In this document: piece after piece, positions 16,803-25,018 of the stretch
Numbering within the stretch: position 1 is the stretch's first letter
How the letters are laid out: every line of letters starts with the position of its first letter
Source: Deltaproteobacteria bacterium
GTDB taxonomy: Bacteria > Desulfobacterota > Syntrophia > Syntrophales > UBA2210
Length of the DNA: 29,716 nucleotides
Direction: 5' to 3'
NCBI GenBank assembly: GCA_016935935.1
Contig: JAFGPZ010000317.1
Span: 1 to 29,716 of the forward strand
Translations under genes and position numbers: made by a program
The notes under the pieces: generated by a model
Databases searched by the model: none
Told to the model about the DNA's origin: nothing
The model's input: the letters and a program-made list of their open reading frames with translations, nothing else

Positions 16803-18302
16803 ATGGAAATAACCCTAATATCACCTTACCCGGATATAACAGCTTTTGGCATACGTACCATATCGGCGTATCTGACACAGCATGGGCATAAGACTCAGCT
16901 CATATTTATCCCGGATCCATACGGTGACAACCTTGTCTTTGGCGTTAAGAGGTATGACGACAAAGCGCTAGAAGATATAATACCTCTATGTAAAGACTCC
17001 GATCTCATCGGGATAACCTTGATGACAAACTTTTATGAAGGTGCAGTGCAGATAACAGAGAAACTGAAGTCAGGCGTGAAGACTCCTGTTATCTGGGGAG
17101 GGATACATGCGACCATCAGACCCGAGGAGTCTTTGGAACATGCCGATATGGTATGCGTGGGAGACGGCGAGGAAGCGGTCCTTGAGCTTGTAAACCGGAT
17201 GGAGAAAGGAGAATCATACCGTGACATAAGTAATATTTGGGTAAAGGAAAGCGGGAACATTTTCAAAAACCCGCCAAGAAGCCTTTCCAGAGACCTTGAT
17301 GTCTATCCAATGCCCGACTATTCTTCTGAGGAACAATACATCCTGCATGAAGGAAAGATAAAACCCCTTACATACGATCTGATGAAAGAATACCTCGAAA
17401 GGGGAACTGTGTCAGGATATCTGAAAAAAACCGGATACCAGACCATGACCGGGCGAGGATGTCCCCACACGTGCAGCTATTGCATCAATGACACACTAAA
17501 GAGGATGTACAACAACGAAAACTACCTTCGCTGGCGTTCCACAGCCCATGTAATAGAAGAGCTCCTTTGGGTAAAAGAAAACCTCCCGTATGTCGGGTTT
17601 GTCTGGATATCGGATGACGCGTTCTTTGCCCGTCCAAAGAAGGCCTTGGAAGAGTTTTGCACGGAATACAAGGAAAAGATAAACCTCCCTTTCAGTTGTC
17701 TGGCCAGTCCTATGACCGTATCGGAAGAAAAGATGGATATGCTGGTTGATGCCGGACTGGTCTATCTGCAGATGGGTGTGGAAACCGGGAGCGCGAAGAT
17801 ACAGGAGCTCTTTAACAGAAAGCAGATGAATAACGATCGGCTCATGAAGGTCTTCAGCATTATAAACAAATACAAGGATCGGATGTTCCCACCCAGCTAC
17901 GACTTTATTCTCGATGTCCCTTATGAAACAGACGAAGACAAGATAGAAAGCCTCAAGCTGATTGCCCGGATCCCGAAGCCATTTCATCTTCAACCTTTCT
18001 CCCTCGTCCTCTACCCGGGGACCAAATTATACGAAATGGCCAAAAATGAAGGGATGATCCATGATGAAAAGAAGCAGATATACGAAAAAAGCTATACTAT
18101 GCGGGAACCGAGTTATCTAAATCTGCTGATCACCCTGTCCAGAAGCGGGAGATTCCCCAGCCCTTTGCTCAAGATCTTGTTAAATTCCCCCACCGTGGAT
18201 ATCTTAAACAGCAACCCAATGAAGCCGGTATTCAAGTGGTTCTACACGGGGCTCAGGACTATTTACAGGATGGCCAAGGAACTAGCCGGAAGGTCTCGCT
18301 GA
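16803..18302 (+). CDS. B12-binding-domain radical SAM enzyme 2 (paralogue of enzyme 1)
   Basis: 499 aa. It has the same layout as the preceding enzyme: LISPYPDITAFGIRTISAYL, PVIWGGIHATIRPEES, ADMVCVGDGEEA, then GRGCPHTCSYC with C220, C224 and C227, WISDDAFFARPKKAL, QMGVETGSAKIQELFNRKQM and SLVLYPGTKLYEMA. The two are clearly paralogous across their length but differ in base composition, this one being higher in GC, so a very recent tandem duplication is unlikely. The ATG at 16803 immediately follows the previous stop and has AGGAAG 10 bases upstream. It probably acts on the same substrate as enzyme 1 or on a successive intermediate (inference). Confidence 0.86.
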   Translation: MEITLISPYPDITAFGIRTISAYLTQHGHKTQLIFIPDPYGDNLVFGVKRYDDKALEDIIPLCKDSDLIGITLMTNFYEGAVQITEKLKSGVKTPVIWGGIHATIRPEESLEHADMVCVGDGEEAVLELVNRMEKGESYRDISNIWVKESGNIFKNPPRSLSRDLDVYPMPDYSSEEQYILHEGKIKPLTYDLMKEYLERGTVSGYLKKTGYQTMTGRGCPHTCSYCINDTLKRMYNNENYLRWRSTAHVIEELLWVKENLPYVGFVWISDDAFFARPKKALEEFCTEYKEKINLPFSCLASPMTVSEEKMDMLVDAGLVYLQMGVETGSAKIQELFNRKQMNNDRLMKVFSIINKYKDRMFPPSYDFILDVPYETDEDKIESLKLIARIPKPFHLQPFSLVLYPGTKLYEMAKNEGMIHDEKKQIYEKSYTMREPSYLNLLITLSRSGRFPSPLLKILLNSPTVDILNSNPMKPVFKWFYTGLRTIYRMAKELAGRSR

Positions 18303-18352
18303 ACCCCGCTAGAATCTTATATTGTTAGTGAACAGTCTGCTTCTCTCTCAGA

Positions 18353-19687
18353 TTGTCTTTAAGAGATGATGGCAATAACACGTTGAAATTACTATTGATG
18401 CAGTCATATCTTGGCGGGAAAGAACCACCGATCTATCCTTTGGGACTGGCATGCATAAGCAGTATGCTGCCGGACCATGAACTGCGCCTTTTTGATCCAA
18501 ATGTCTCTGAAAGGCCCTTCGAAGTGCTGAAAGAGACCATTGAGAGATTCTCCCCGGATGCAGTCGGAATATCCATCAGAAACATAGACTCCACAAACAA
18601 GAGACAGGTGGTTTTCTATTATGAGTATTTCAAGGGGGTAATTGATGTCATTAAGGCCGCCACTGCCGGGGCAAAGATCATCGTGGGGGGCTCAGGATTT
18701 TCCATGTTTGCCAGGGTAATCATGGAGGATGAACCCAGGATTGACATAGGGGTCTTGCTGGAGGGGGAGACCGTAATGCCGGCCCTTTTGGATAATATCG
18801 AAGAACCCTGGAAGGTGAAGGGGGTCTTGTATCGAAAGGGGAAAGAGGTCATCTTCTCCGGTTCCTCTGACCAGGCAGATTTGGACGGCGTGCCTTTGCC
18901 TGACAGAAGCCTCTTGCCGCCAGATAAGTATCGGCCGATTCCGGATGCTATAGGAATTGAGACGAAGAGAGGGTGCGCCTTAAGGTGCGTCTACTGCATA
19001 TATGGTTTTCTGAATGGCAAAAACTATAGGTTTCGCAACCCCAAAATGATAGTAGATGAGATCGAGTCCATCAAAACAGAGCATCGGGTTGATGCATTTA
19101 TGTTTGTGGACTCGGTATTCAATATCCCCATAAAACATGCGGAAGCGATATGCCGTGAGATCATCCGCAGGGGGCTCAAGGTAAAGTGGTCGGCTTGGTT
19201 CAGCGCGGGCGAGCTTACTGAGGAGTTTTTAGAACTGGTAGTCAAGGCAGGGTGCAACAAGGTGATCCTTTCGCCGGACGGTTTTTCGGATACCGTCTTA
19301 AAGCGGCTCGAAAAGAATATCACAAAGGCCGATATCCTCAGGTCTTACAAGATGCTTAAAAAATTTATCTCTGCAGGTAACAAGTTCGGAATGGGGAAAT
19401 TTGACGTATGTTACAACTTTTTCAAAAATCCTCCTGGTCAGAGTCTTTCTGCGTTCTTGGGCCTTGTTGTTTTCTTTTGCAAGGCCAAGATGCAGATGGG
19501 GAGGCGGGTGCATTTTGAGTTTAACTCCCTCCGCGTGGAGCCAAACACAAAACTATATCAGATAGCCTTGAAAGATGGTTTTGTCAGGGGAGAAGAAGAC
19601 CTCCTGTATCCTGTCTACTATACAAACCCAGGCACCAGGTATATCGAAAGGATATTCAATCTCGTGCTCAGGCTCAAAGGCAAGTAG
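18353..19687 (+). CDS. B12-binding-domain radical SAM enzyme 3
   Basis: 444 aa from a TTG at 18353. The N-terminal Rossmann domain (PPIYPLGLACISSML, GISIRNIDS, KIIVGGSGFSMFA, VLLEGETVMPALL) leads into RGCALRCVYCIYG (C208, C212, C215), the CX3CX2C radical SAM cluster motif. Later segments include FMFVDSVFNIP, KWSAWFSAGELTEEF and VILSPDGFSDTVLKRLEK. It belongs to a different subgroup from enzymes 1 and 2. The start is uncertain: a TTG at 18383 (reading L-K-L-L-L-M-Q) would begin directly at the first beta strand, and neither has a strong Shine-Dalgarno. It ends 2 bases before the third acyltransferase homologue, so these two are likely co-translated. The substrate is unknown. Confidence 0.82.
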   Translation: MSLRDDGNNTLKLLLMQSYLGGKEPPIYPLGLACISSMLPDHELRLFDPNVSERPFEVLKETIERFSPDAVGISIRNIDSTNKRQVVFYYEYFKGVIDVIKAATAGAKIIVGGSGFSMFARVIMEDEPRIDIGVLLEGETVMPALLDNIEEPWKVKGVLYRKGKEVIFSGSSDQADLDGVPLPDRSLLPPDKYRPIPDAIGIETKRGCALRCVYCIYGFLNGKNYRFRNPKMIVDEIESIKTEHRVDAFMFVDSVFNIPIKHAEAICREIIRRGLKVKWSAWFSAGELTEEFLELVVKAGCNKVILSPDGFSDTVLKRLEKNITKADILRSYKMLKKFISAGNKFGMGKFDVCYNFFKNPPGQSLSAFLGLVVFFCKAKMQMGRRVHFEFNSLRVEPNTKLYQIALKDGFVRGEEDLLYPVYYTNPGTRYIERIFNLVLRLKGK

Positions 19688-19689
19688 AT

Positions 19690-20631
19690 ATGGTGGTGAA
19701 TGAAACGATATCCCGTGATTTACTGAGGATCGTGGTTTGGTACCCCCTGAGATGTTTGATACTGATCTTGCCTGTTAGATGGGGGATCGTTGTGCTGCAG
19801 ACCATGGGGGATATCCATCACGGCCTGTCCAGGGGTAAAAAATGGGTTGTCCGGAGAAATCTCAGCACCCTCAGGAACAATATCTCTGGAGACTGTGGCT
19901 GGAGCGCTCGGGCAGTAAGGGAGTATTTCAGAAACCATTATATAGACCGCCTTCTCATATTGATATTCCCGAAACTCGGTGTCAAAGAGGTTAAAAGGTT
20001 TGTTGATATTGAAGGATTGGAGTCTCTCAATGAGGCCCTTAAATTGGGGAAAGGCGTCATCCTTGTGCACGGTCACTTTGGGCCTGTCCATCTCCCTTTA
20101 GTGGCCCTTGCCAGGCGTGGTTACAGGATGAAGCAGATAGGTCTTCCCTCGGACGAGGGGTTAAGCTGGATCGGGAGAAATATTGCCTTCAGGTTAAGGA
20201 TGAAATATGAGTCAATGATGCCGGCAGAGATAATCAAGGCTGATTCCTTCCTGAGGGGAGCGTTCAGGTGGTTGCATAATAACGGTATAATCATGATAAC
20301 AGGGGACGGGAGCGGAAGTCAAAGGCATTTAGGGAGGCACCAGGTTTTCAGCCTGTTTGGACGTCCGGTGATGTTCCCCTTGGGGCCTGCTATCCTGTCC
20401 CAAAAAACCGGTGCGGTAATAATCCCCATGTTCATTACACCGGGCGAGAACGGGTACCTATATAAAATAACCATTGAGAAGCAGATTGTTTCGGATAAAA
20501 TCGGAAGGGAAGCGGTTCTTGACATTACGGGACAATTCGTAAGGCGCCTTGAAACGTATATCTCCACATATCCAGGATACATGCATTTTCTCGACAGATT
20601 CTGCCCGGGAGAACTCATTATAGATAACTGA
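19690..20631 (+). CDS. LpxL/HtrB-like acyltransferase homologue 3
   Basis: 313 aa. The N-terminal anchor WYPLRCLILILPVRWGIVVL is followed by KGVILVHGHFGPVH with His129 as the catalytic-His equivalent; the HX4(D/E) acid is His134. A conserved GDGSGSQ loop and QVFSLFGRPVMFPLGPAIL, then QKTGAVIIPMF, match the family's phosphate/acceptor-side region. Its H-F-G-P motif is shared with the other two homologues in this window. Together they form a subgroup distinct from lipid A LpxL/LpxM. The start follows AAAGG about 10 bases upstream and lies 2 bases after the radical SAM gene. Confidence 0.78.
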   Translation: MVVNETISRDLLRIVVWYPLRCLILILPVRWGIVVLQTMGDIHHGLSRGKKWVVRRNLSTLRNNISGDCGWSARAVREYFRNHYIDRLLILIFPKLGVKEVKRFVDIEGLESLNEALKLGKGVILVHGHFGPVHLPLVALARRGYRMKQIGLPSDEGLSWIGRNIAFRLRMKYESMMPAEIIKADSFLRGAFRWLHNNGIIMITGDGSGSQRHLGRHQVFSLFGRPVMFPLGPAILSQKTGAVIIPMFITPGENGYLYKITIEKQIVSDKIGREAVLDITGQFVRRLETYISTYPGYMHFLDRFCPGELIIDN

Positions 20632-20834
20632 GATGGTTATAACCCAAGAACTTAGGGATTGGCAAAAGCGGGATCAAGCTTGGCTGCTTCCTATGTAGGG
20701 AACTGGTGAGGGCAACAATGACGTGGCCTTTGTGTTACATGCCCGGGCAAATTATCACTGATAAAAAACTGGGATGGTCTTTAAATCAAAAAGGCCGAAT
20801 TCTAGGGTGTCCATCGGAGCTGCAGAGATAAAAT
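20632..20834 (+). other. 203-base intergenic region
   Basis: No coding feature or convincing terminator seen. It separates the third acyltransferase homologue from the GT9 gene and is a plausible promoter region. A TGGC-N7-TTAC stretch at 20724-20738 has sigma-54 spacing but lacks the GC at -12. Confidence 0.25.
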
Positions 20835-21986
20835 TTGTACAGGATAATAAACAAGAAGAAGCTTTACGCCACAATGGCGGCCGATCTTTTAGGGAATGCC
20901 ATATTTCTGCCAAAGGTACTGCTTAAAAAGAGGGAGGAGATATGCCCAGAAAAGATCAAGGAGATACTGATTATAAGGACAGCCTATATCGGAGATGTAG
21001 TGATGGCCCTACCCCTCCTTAAACCCCTTCGTGAAAGGTTCACAAACGCAAAGATTTCTTTTCTCACATCTGCTAAGGCCAAGAAGATTATTGAAAATAA
21101 CCCGTATGTCGACGAAATAATAGCGTATGACCCCTTTTGGTTTTATGATTCAGACAAGAGAAAATACATAGACTTCATAAGGGATTTAAAAAGGAGATCT
21201 TTCGATCTTGTTATTGAAACAAGGGGCGACATTCGTGAAATCATGTTTCTGGTCTTCCCTCTGAAAGCAGGGTACAAGGTAAGTCATGATGTCGGAGGGG
21301 GGGGGTGTTTCCTTTCTCATGTTGTTCCGTATAAAGGGACTGTTCACAGAGTGGACTATCACTTGGATATAGCAAGGTCTCTGGGATGTGAAACCTGTGA
21401 AGAGGTTGAATGGGGAATATATCTGACAAAAGATGAAAAGAAGAGGGTACAAGAGATTTTAAAGGAAGAGGGGGTTTCTCAGGATAAGCCTCTGATTGCT
21501 TTACACCCTGGCTCAAGGAAGGAGCTTAAATGCTGGTTTCCTGAAGGATATGCAGCTGTGGCTGATTTTGTCGCGAGCGAGCTGTGTGGAACCGTTGTGT
21601 TGACAGGTTCCCCTGATGAAGTGCCTTTGGTGGAAGAGGTAAAGGGGTTGATGGAAAACAGGCCGATTGTCTTGGCGGGGAAGACAACATTGAGGGAACT
21701 TGCTGGCGTGATAAGCCACTGCTCCCTCTTTATCTGCAACGACTCTTCACCCATGCATATAGCTGCGGCCATGAAGACCCCGACAGTCGCAATATTTGGA
21801 CCATCCAAGAGCATTGAGACGGGGCCATACGGCAAGGGTCATATTGTGATAGAAAAGGATTTCCGGTGCAGATATAGATGCGACGAGGATGTTTGTCTTC
21901 ATAAAAATTATAATCAGTGTATTAAGGACATATCAGTTGATGATGTGATCTCGGCAGTCAGAGATGTTTGGTCATCAAAGAATTAG
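20835..21986 (+). CDS. Glycosyltransferase family 9 (heptosyltransferase-like)
   Basis: 383 aa with the GT-B layout of ADP-heptose:LPS heptosyltransferases. The N-terminal half has IKEILIIRTAYIGDVVMALP. The C-terminal half has IALHPGSRKELKCWFPEGY (His224), VVLTGSPDEVP, and the nucleotide-binding signature NDSSPMHIAAAMKTP starting at Asn302, followed by AIFGPS. A Cys-containing tail (RCRYRCDEDVCLHKNYNQC) is typical of the family. It should transfer a heptose or similar sugar from a nucleotide donor to a lipid-linked acceptor on the cytoplasmic face. It is the only cytoplasmic glycosyltransferase in the window. The TTG at 20835 has no clear ribosome site; an ATG at 20874 is an alternative and would remove 13 residues. 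A run of nine G inside the gene (21297-21305) encodes part of V-G-G-G-G-C. Confidence 0.88.
   Translation: MYRIINKKKLYATMAADLLGNAIFLPKVLLKKREEICPEKIKEILIIRTAYIGDVVMALPLLKPLRERFTNAKISFLTSAKAKKIIENNPYVDEIIAYDPFWFYDSDKRKYIDFIRDLKRRSFDLVIETRGDIREIMFLVFPLKAGYKVSHDVGGGGCFLSHVVPYKGTVHRVDYHLDIARSLGCETCEEVEWGIYLTKDEKKRVQEILKEEGVSQDKPLIALHPGSRKELKCWFPEGYAAVADFVASELCGTVVLTGSPDEVPLVEEVKGLMENRPIVLAGKTTLRELAGVISHCSLFICNDSSPMHIAAAMKTPTVAIFGPSKSIETGPYGKGHIVIEKDFRCRYRCDEDVCLHKNYNQCIKDISVDDVISAVRDVWSSKN
21297..21305 (+). repeat. G9 homopolymer tract inside the GT9 gene
   Basis: Nine consecutive G encode glycines 155-157 of the glycosyltransferase in frame. G-runs of this length in surface-glycan genes are a classic substrate for slipped-strand phase variation. 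Loss or gain of one G would truncate the protein before its nucleotide-sugar-binding half. Variation itself is not shown by a single sequence. Confidence 0.55.
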
Positions 21987-22034
21987 GAATGCAACTGTAT
22001 ATTAAATAAGACTGAAGGGTCGAGAGAGAGGAGT

Positions 22035-22070
22035 TCGGGGTTGTTCCGATTGCATGAGGAATACCCCCGA
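22035..22070 (+). terminator. Possible stem-loop between convergent genes
   Basis: TCGGGG (22035-22040) pairs with CCCCGA (22065-22070), and TTCC (22044-22047) pairs with GGAA (22058-22061), with a 3/3 internal loop and a 10-base apical loop. It lies in the 254-base gap between the ends of the GT9 gene and the minus-strand epimerase gene. No strong T-run directly follows, so a bidirectional terminator is plausible but not certain. Nothing else was recognised in this gap. Confidence 0.35.
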
Positions 22071-22240
22071 GATCTAAACTTTTATCTTCATCAAGAAGGC
22101 TGGGGGAGTCGTTGGATGGAAATGTATAAAACTGGAGATGCCCCACCCCCTTGATGGTGAGAAGAAGAAATCTCTTATTAAAGGGAGTATGGGAAAATTC
22201 AGCAGAAATCAGGAGCGGTGGGCACACGGCACAAAACTGA

Positions 22241-23317
22241 TTATCTTAAGTATCCGTATTTTTTGTACCAATCAACTGTTTGATGAATGCCTTCTTCGAG
22301 GCTGTAGGGCGGCCGGTAGCCGAGTTCGTGTTTTGCTTTTGAAATATCGCAGAACAGCCTGCTTTCCGAAGTCCATTCGACCGTTTTTCTGGAAAAGGGA
22401 GGACGGCCCGTTTGGGGGATTACAAAAGGATAAAAACGAAGGATTTTGCTTAAGATCTCGCATGTTAAGCCCATGACAAGCGCCAGTGGTACCGGTATGT
22501 GAGGTTTAATCACCGACACGCCGAATTCCGATGCTATGGCGTTTACTATTTCTTCGATGGTATATGAACGATTATCGGAGATGAAAAAGACATGCCCAGG
22601 TTTACCGTTTTCCGCTGCGAGTCGAATACCGTAGACCTGATTCTTCACGAAACAGAACTCCGTCAGTGCGTGACCGCTGCCGATAAGTGGATAAAATCCA
22701 TGCTGAATAATCCTGAAAAGGCGTTGACACAGGATTAGCTCGCGGGGACCGTAAGTCATGGGAGGACGAACAACAACGGTGTCCATGCCGCACTGTCTGT
22801 GATAATCCAGAACCAGTTGTTCCGCTTCGAGTTTCGTTTTCCCATAAATGTTTCGGGGTGATTGAGGGGTTTCTTCGGTTAATGGTGCGCCGTCCTTTGA
22901 TGTCCCCACGGCCTCTATCGTAGCGGTGTAGAGAACTCTCCTGACACCCGCCTGCTTGGCAGCTTCAAGGACGTTTCGTGTGCCTTCGACGTTGGTTGCA
23001 TAGTATTCGGTGGTGGGAACGTTCGCGTCGAAGCGGGAGATTGCTGCGAGGTGATACACGGTATGAACGCCCTCCATTGCAGGCAACAGCGATGAAGGGT
23101 CTTTAATGTCACCGAAAATAATTTCTGAAGGTGACTTCGCAAGATTGGATGTGTCACTTCTCGGTTTGACGAGGGATCGCACCGAGATGCCGTCCTCAAG
23201 GAGAGAATCGACCAGGTGGCTTCCGATAAAACCTGCCGCACCGGTTACCAATACTTTCAATTTCATGGTGGGCACTGAACCATCAAAACGGGAATTTGTC
23301 AAGCGTGAAGCGTTCAC
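22241..23317 (-). CDS. NAD(P)-dependent epimerase/dehydratase (extended SDR, 3-beta-HSD/sugar epimerase-like)
   Basis: 358 aa. The Rossmann nucleotide-binding motif is VLVTGAAGFIGSH (GxxGxxG at 26-32). It is followed by acidic GDIKD, VYHLAA, and the catalytic motif NIYGKTKLEAE with Tyr158 and Lys162 (YxxxK) and a Thr near 133. The later region (PPMTYGPRE..., HALTEFCFVKN) fits sterol-dehydrogenase-like or nucleotide-sugar SDRs, so the substrate is open: a sugar nucleotide or a lipid/isoprenoid alcohol. The start chosen is GTG at 23317, behind GGGAGG at 23323-23328 with 5-base spacing. An ATG at 23266, directly before MKLKVLVTG, is the alternative and has no clear ribosome site. This is the only real gene on the minus strand here, convergent with GT9 and divergent from the next radical SAM gene. 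Confidence 0.87.
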   Translation of the reverse strand: MNASRLTNSRFDGSVPTMKLKVLVTGAAGFIGSHLVDSLLEDGISVRSLVKPRSDTSNLAKSPSEIIFGDIKDPSSLLPAMEGVHTVYHLAAISRFDANVPTTEYYATNVEGTRNVLEAAKQAGVRRVLYTATIEAVGTSKDGAPLTEETPQSPRNIYGKTKLEAEQLVLDYHRQCGMDTVVVRPPMTYGPRELILCQRLFRIIQHGFYPLIGSGHALTEFCFVKNQVYGIRLAAENGKPGHVFFISDNRSYTIEEIVNAIASEFGVSVIKPHIPVPLALVMGLTCEILSKILRFYPFVIPQTGRPPFSRKTVEWTSESRLFCDISKAKHELGYRPPYSLEEGIHQTVDWYKKYGYLR

Positions 23318-23488
23318 TACAACCTCCCGGACCTCATAATAGCCTCTTGAACTTCAACAAGTGGTCTGTTAGGGAACACCTCGGGACGCCTTTTATATAT
23401 TTACATTCGCTGGCTGAGGAGAGCTTGAAAAATATCAAATATAAAGATGTCAAGAGCGCGCTGAAGGTCCCTTGACTGAAAGTAATAT
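23318..23488. other. Divergent intergenic region between epimerase and radical SAM genes
   Basis: The 171 bases hold the GGGAGG ribosome site for the minus-strand gene at 23323-23328 and must carry promoters in at least one direction. The + strand side is AT-rich near 23390-23445. I could not fix a -35/-10 pair with good spacing. The radical SAM gene's ATG at 23489 has only a weak GAAAG upstream. Confidence 0.35.
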
Positions 23489-24955
23489 ATGAAAATCTGG
23501 GTACTCAATCCACCGTTTTTATCGAAGTTTTCGCGAGCGCAGCGTAGTCCTGCTGTTACCAAGAGCGGCACGCTCTATTTTCCCATATGGCTGGCTTTTG
23601 CCACTGGTGTACTGGAAGAGGCCGGTCATGAAGTGACCCTGACCGATGCGCCTGCGCGGGGATTGGAAGATGCTGATATTCTGGATATGGGTAAGCGGAT
23701 ACGACCGCAATTGATCGTCATGGACACCAGTACGCCAAGCATCCAAAGCGATATCCTGATGGCAAGTGCTTTGAAAGAAAGGCTTCCCGAGACCATTATC
23801 GTGTTTGTAGGAACCCATGTGTCTGCTCTGCCCGAAGAGACTTTAGCTGCATCAGAGGCGGTGGATGCCGTGGCAAGAAGAGAATATGAGTATACCTTAA
23901 GAGAGCTTGCCGAGGTCTTGGAAAAAAATCCCGGCATGGGCGATAAGGCATTTTCAGGTATCGATGGTCTGTCCTACCGGAAAGATAATGCCGTGATCCA
24001 TAATCCGGATCGGCAGTTTATAAAAAACCTGGACGAACTGCCCTGGGTCAGCAGGGTGTATTCGAAACATCTTCAGATTTCCGATTATTTCAACCCTAAT
24101 GCGCTCTACCCCATGGTTACGCTGATCACAAGCCGGGGGTGTCCTTTCCTGTGCCGTTTTTGTGTCTATCCCCAGACAATGACCGGCCGGAAATATCGAT
24201 TACGCAGCGTTGAAGATGTGATTGAGGAACTCCGTTTCGTTCAAAGAATGTTTCCGGAAGTCAAATCGATCTTCTTCGAAGACGACACCCTGACGGTCAA
24301 TAAAAGTCGTTTGATCGCCTTTTCTGAAGCCATGATTAAAAGCGACGTCCGAATCCCGTTTGTTGCCAACTCCCGGATCGATCTCGATCTGGAAACCATG
24401 AAGGTCATGAAAGCCGCGGGATGCCGGGAGCTTTGTGTCGGTTTTGAAAGCGGCAATCAGGGGATTCTGAACGAAATCCGGAAAGGAATCAAGATAGAGC
24501 GGATGGAGGCGTTCATGGAGAATGCCAGGGAAGCAGGCATTCTTATCCATGGTTGCTTCATGATCGGGTTCCCGGGGGAAACCCACCAAACGGTAGAGCA
24601 GACCATCGCGCTGGCGCTACGGCTGAATCCGGACGCCGCTCAATTCTATCCGGTAATGGTCTATCCCGGGACTGAGGCCTATTTGGACTATCTGAGCAAG
24701 GGATGGATCACGGCCACGGATTTCAGGGAGTGGCTGACGCCTTCCGGGCTTCACAATTGTGTTATCCGCAATGACATCTTTTCACCGGCCGAGCTGGTTA
24801 AATTATGCGATGAAGCCAGACGCCGGTTTTATCTCAGGCCCAGATACATGGCTTATAAACTCGTGCAGATGGTTCTTCATCCCTCGCTGGCGCTACGAAC
24901 GGTCAAGGCGGCGCGGACATTTTTCAAACATCTCGTTTTCGGCTCCGGAGTGTAA
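23489..24955 (+). CDS. B12-binding-domain radical SAM enzyme 4 (HpnJ-like outline)
   Basis: 488 aa. It starts directly with a beta strand, MKIWVLNPPFLSKFSR, then LYFPIWLAFATGVLEEAGHEV and TLTDAPARG. This N-terminal pattern recalls HpnJ and related hopanoid or lipid-cluster radical SAM proteins. The cobalamin-type domain ends near VFVGTHVSALPEETL. The radical SAM motif is RGCPFLCRFC (C218, C222, C225), followed by FFEDDTLTVNKSR, CVGFESGNQGIL, GCFMIGFPGET and VMVYPGTEAYLDYL. A basic C-terminal tail may contact membrane. It is not a close paralogue of enzymes 1 and 2. It lies 63 bases before a membrane glycosyltransferase gene and may share its operon. A role on a lipid or lipid-linked glycan is inference. 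Confidence 0.84.
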   Translation: MKIWVLNPPFLSKFSRAQRSPAVTKSGTLYFPIWLAFATGVLEEAGHEVTLTDAPARGLEDADILDMGKRIRPQLIVMDTSTPSIQSDILMASALKERLPETIIVFVGTHVSALPEETLAASEAVDAVARREYEYTLRELAEVLEKNPGMGDKAFSGIDGLSYRKDNAVIHNPDRQFIKNLDELPWVSRVYSKHLQISDYFNPNALYPMVTLITSRGCPFLCRFCVYPQTMTGRKYRLRSVEDVIEELRFVQRMFPEVKSIFFEDDTLTVNKSRLIAFSEAMIKSDVRIPFVANSRIDLDLETMKVMKAAGCRELCVGFESGNQGILNEIRKGIKIERMEAFMENAREAGILIHGCFMIGFPGETHQTVEQTIALALRLNPDAAQFYPVMVYPGTEAYLDYLSKGWITATDFREWLTPSGLHNCVIRNDIFSPAELVKLCDEARRRFYLRPRYMAYKLVQMVLHPSLALRTVKAARTFFKHLVFGSGV

Positions 24956-25018
24956 GTTGAAAAGGAAACGATCCACTCTTTTTGATAATCATTTTTGTCC
25001 TCTGGGAGAGGAATCTCC

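Noticed and set aside
20724..20738. Sigma-54-like promoter TGGC-N7-TTAC
   Set aside because: Spacing fits, but the essential GC at -12 is AC and no enhancer site or sigma-54 activator gene is visible.
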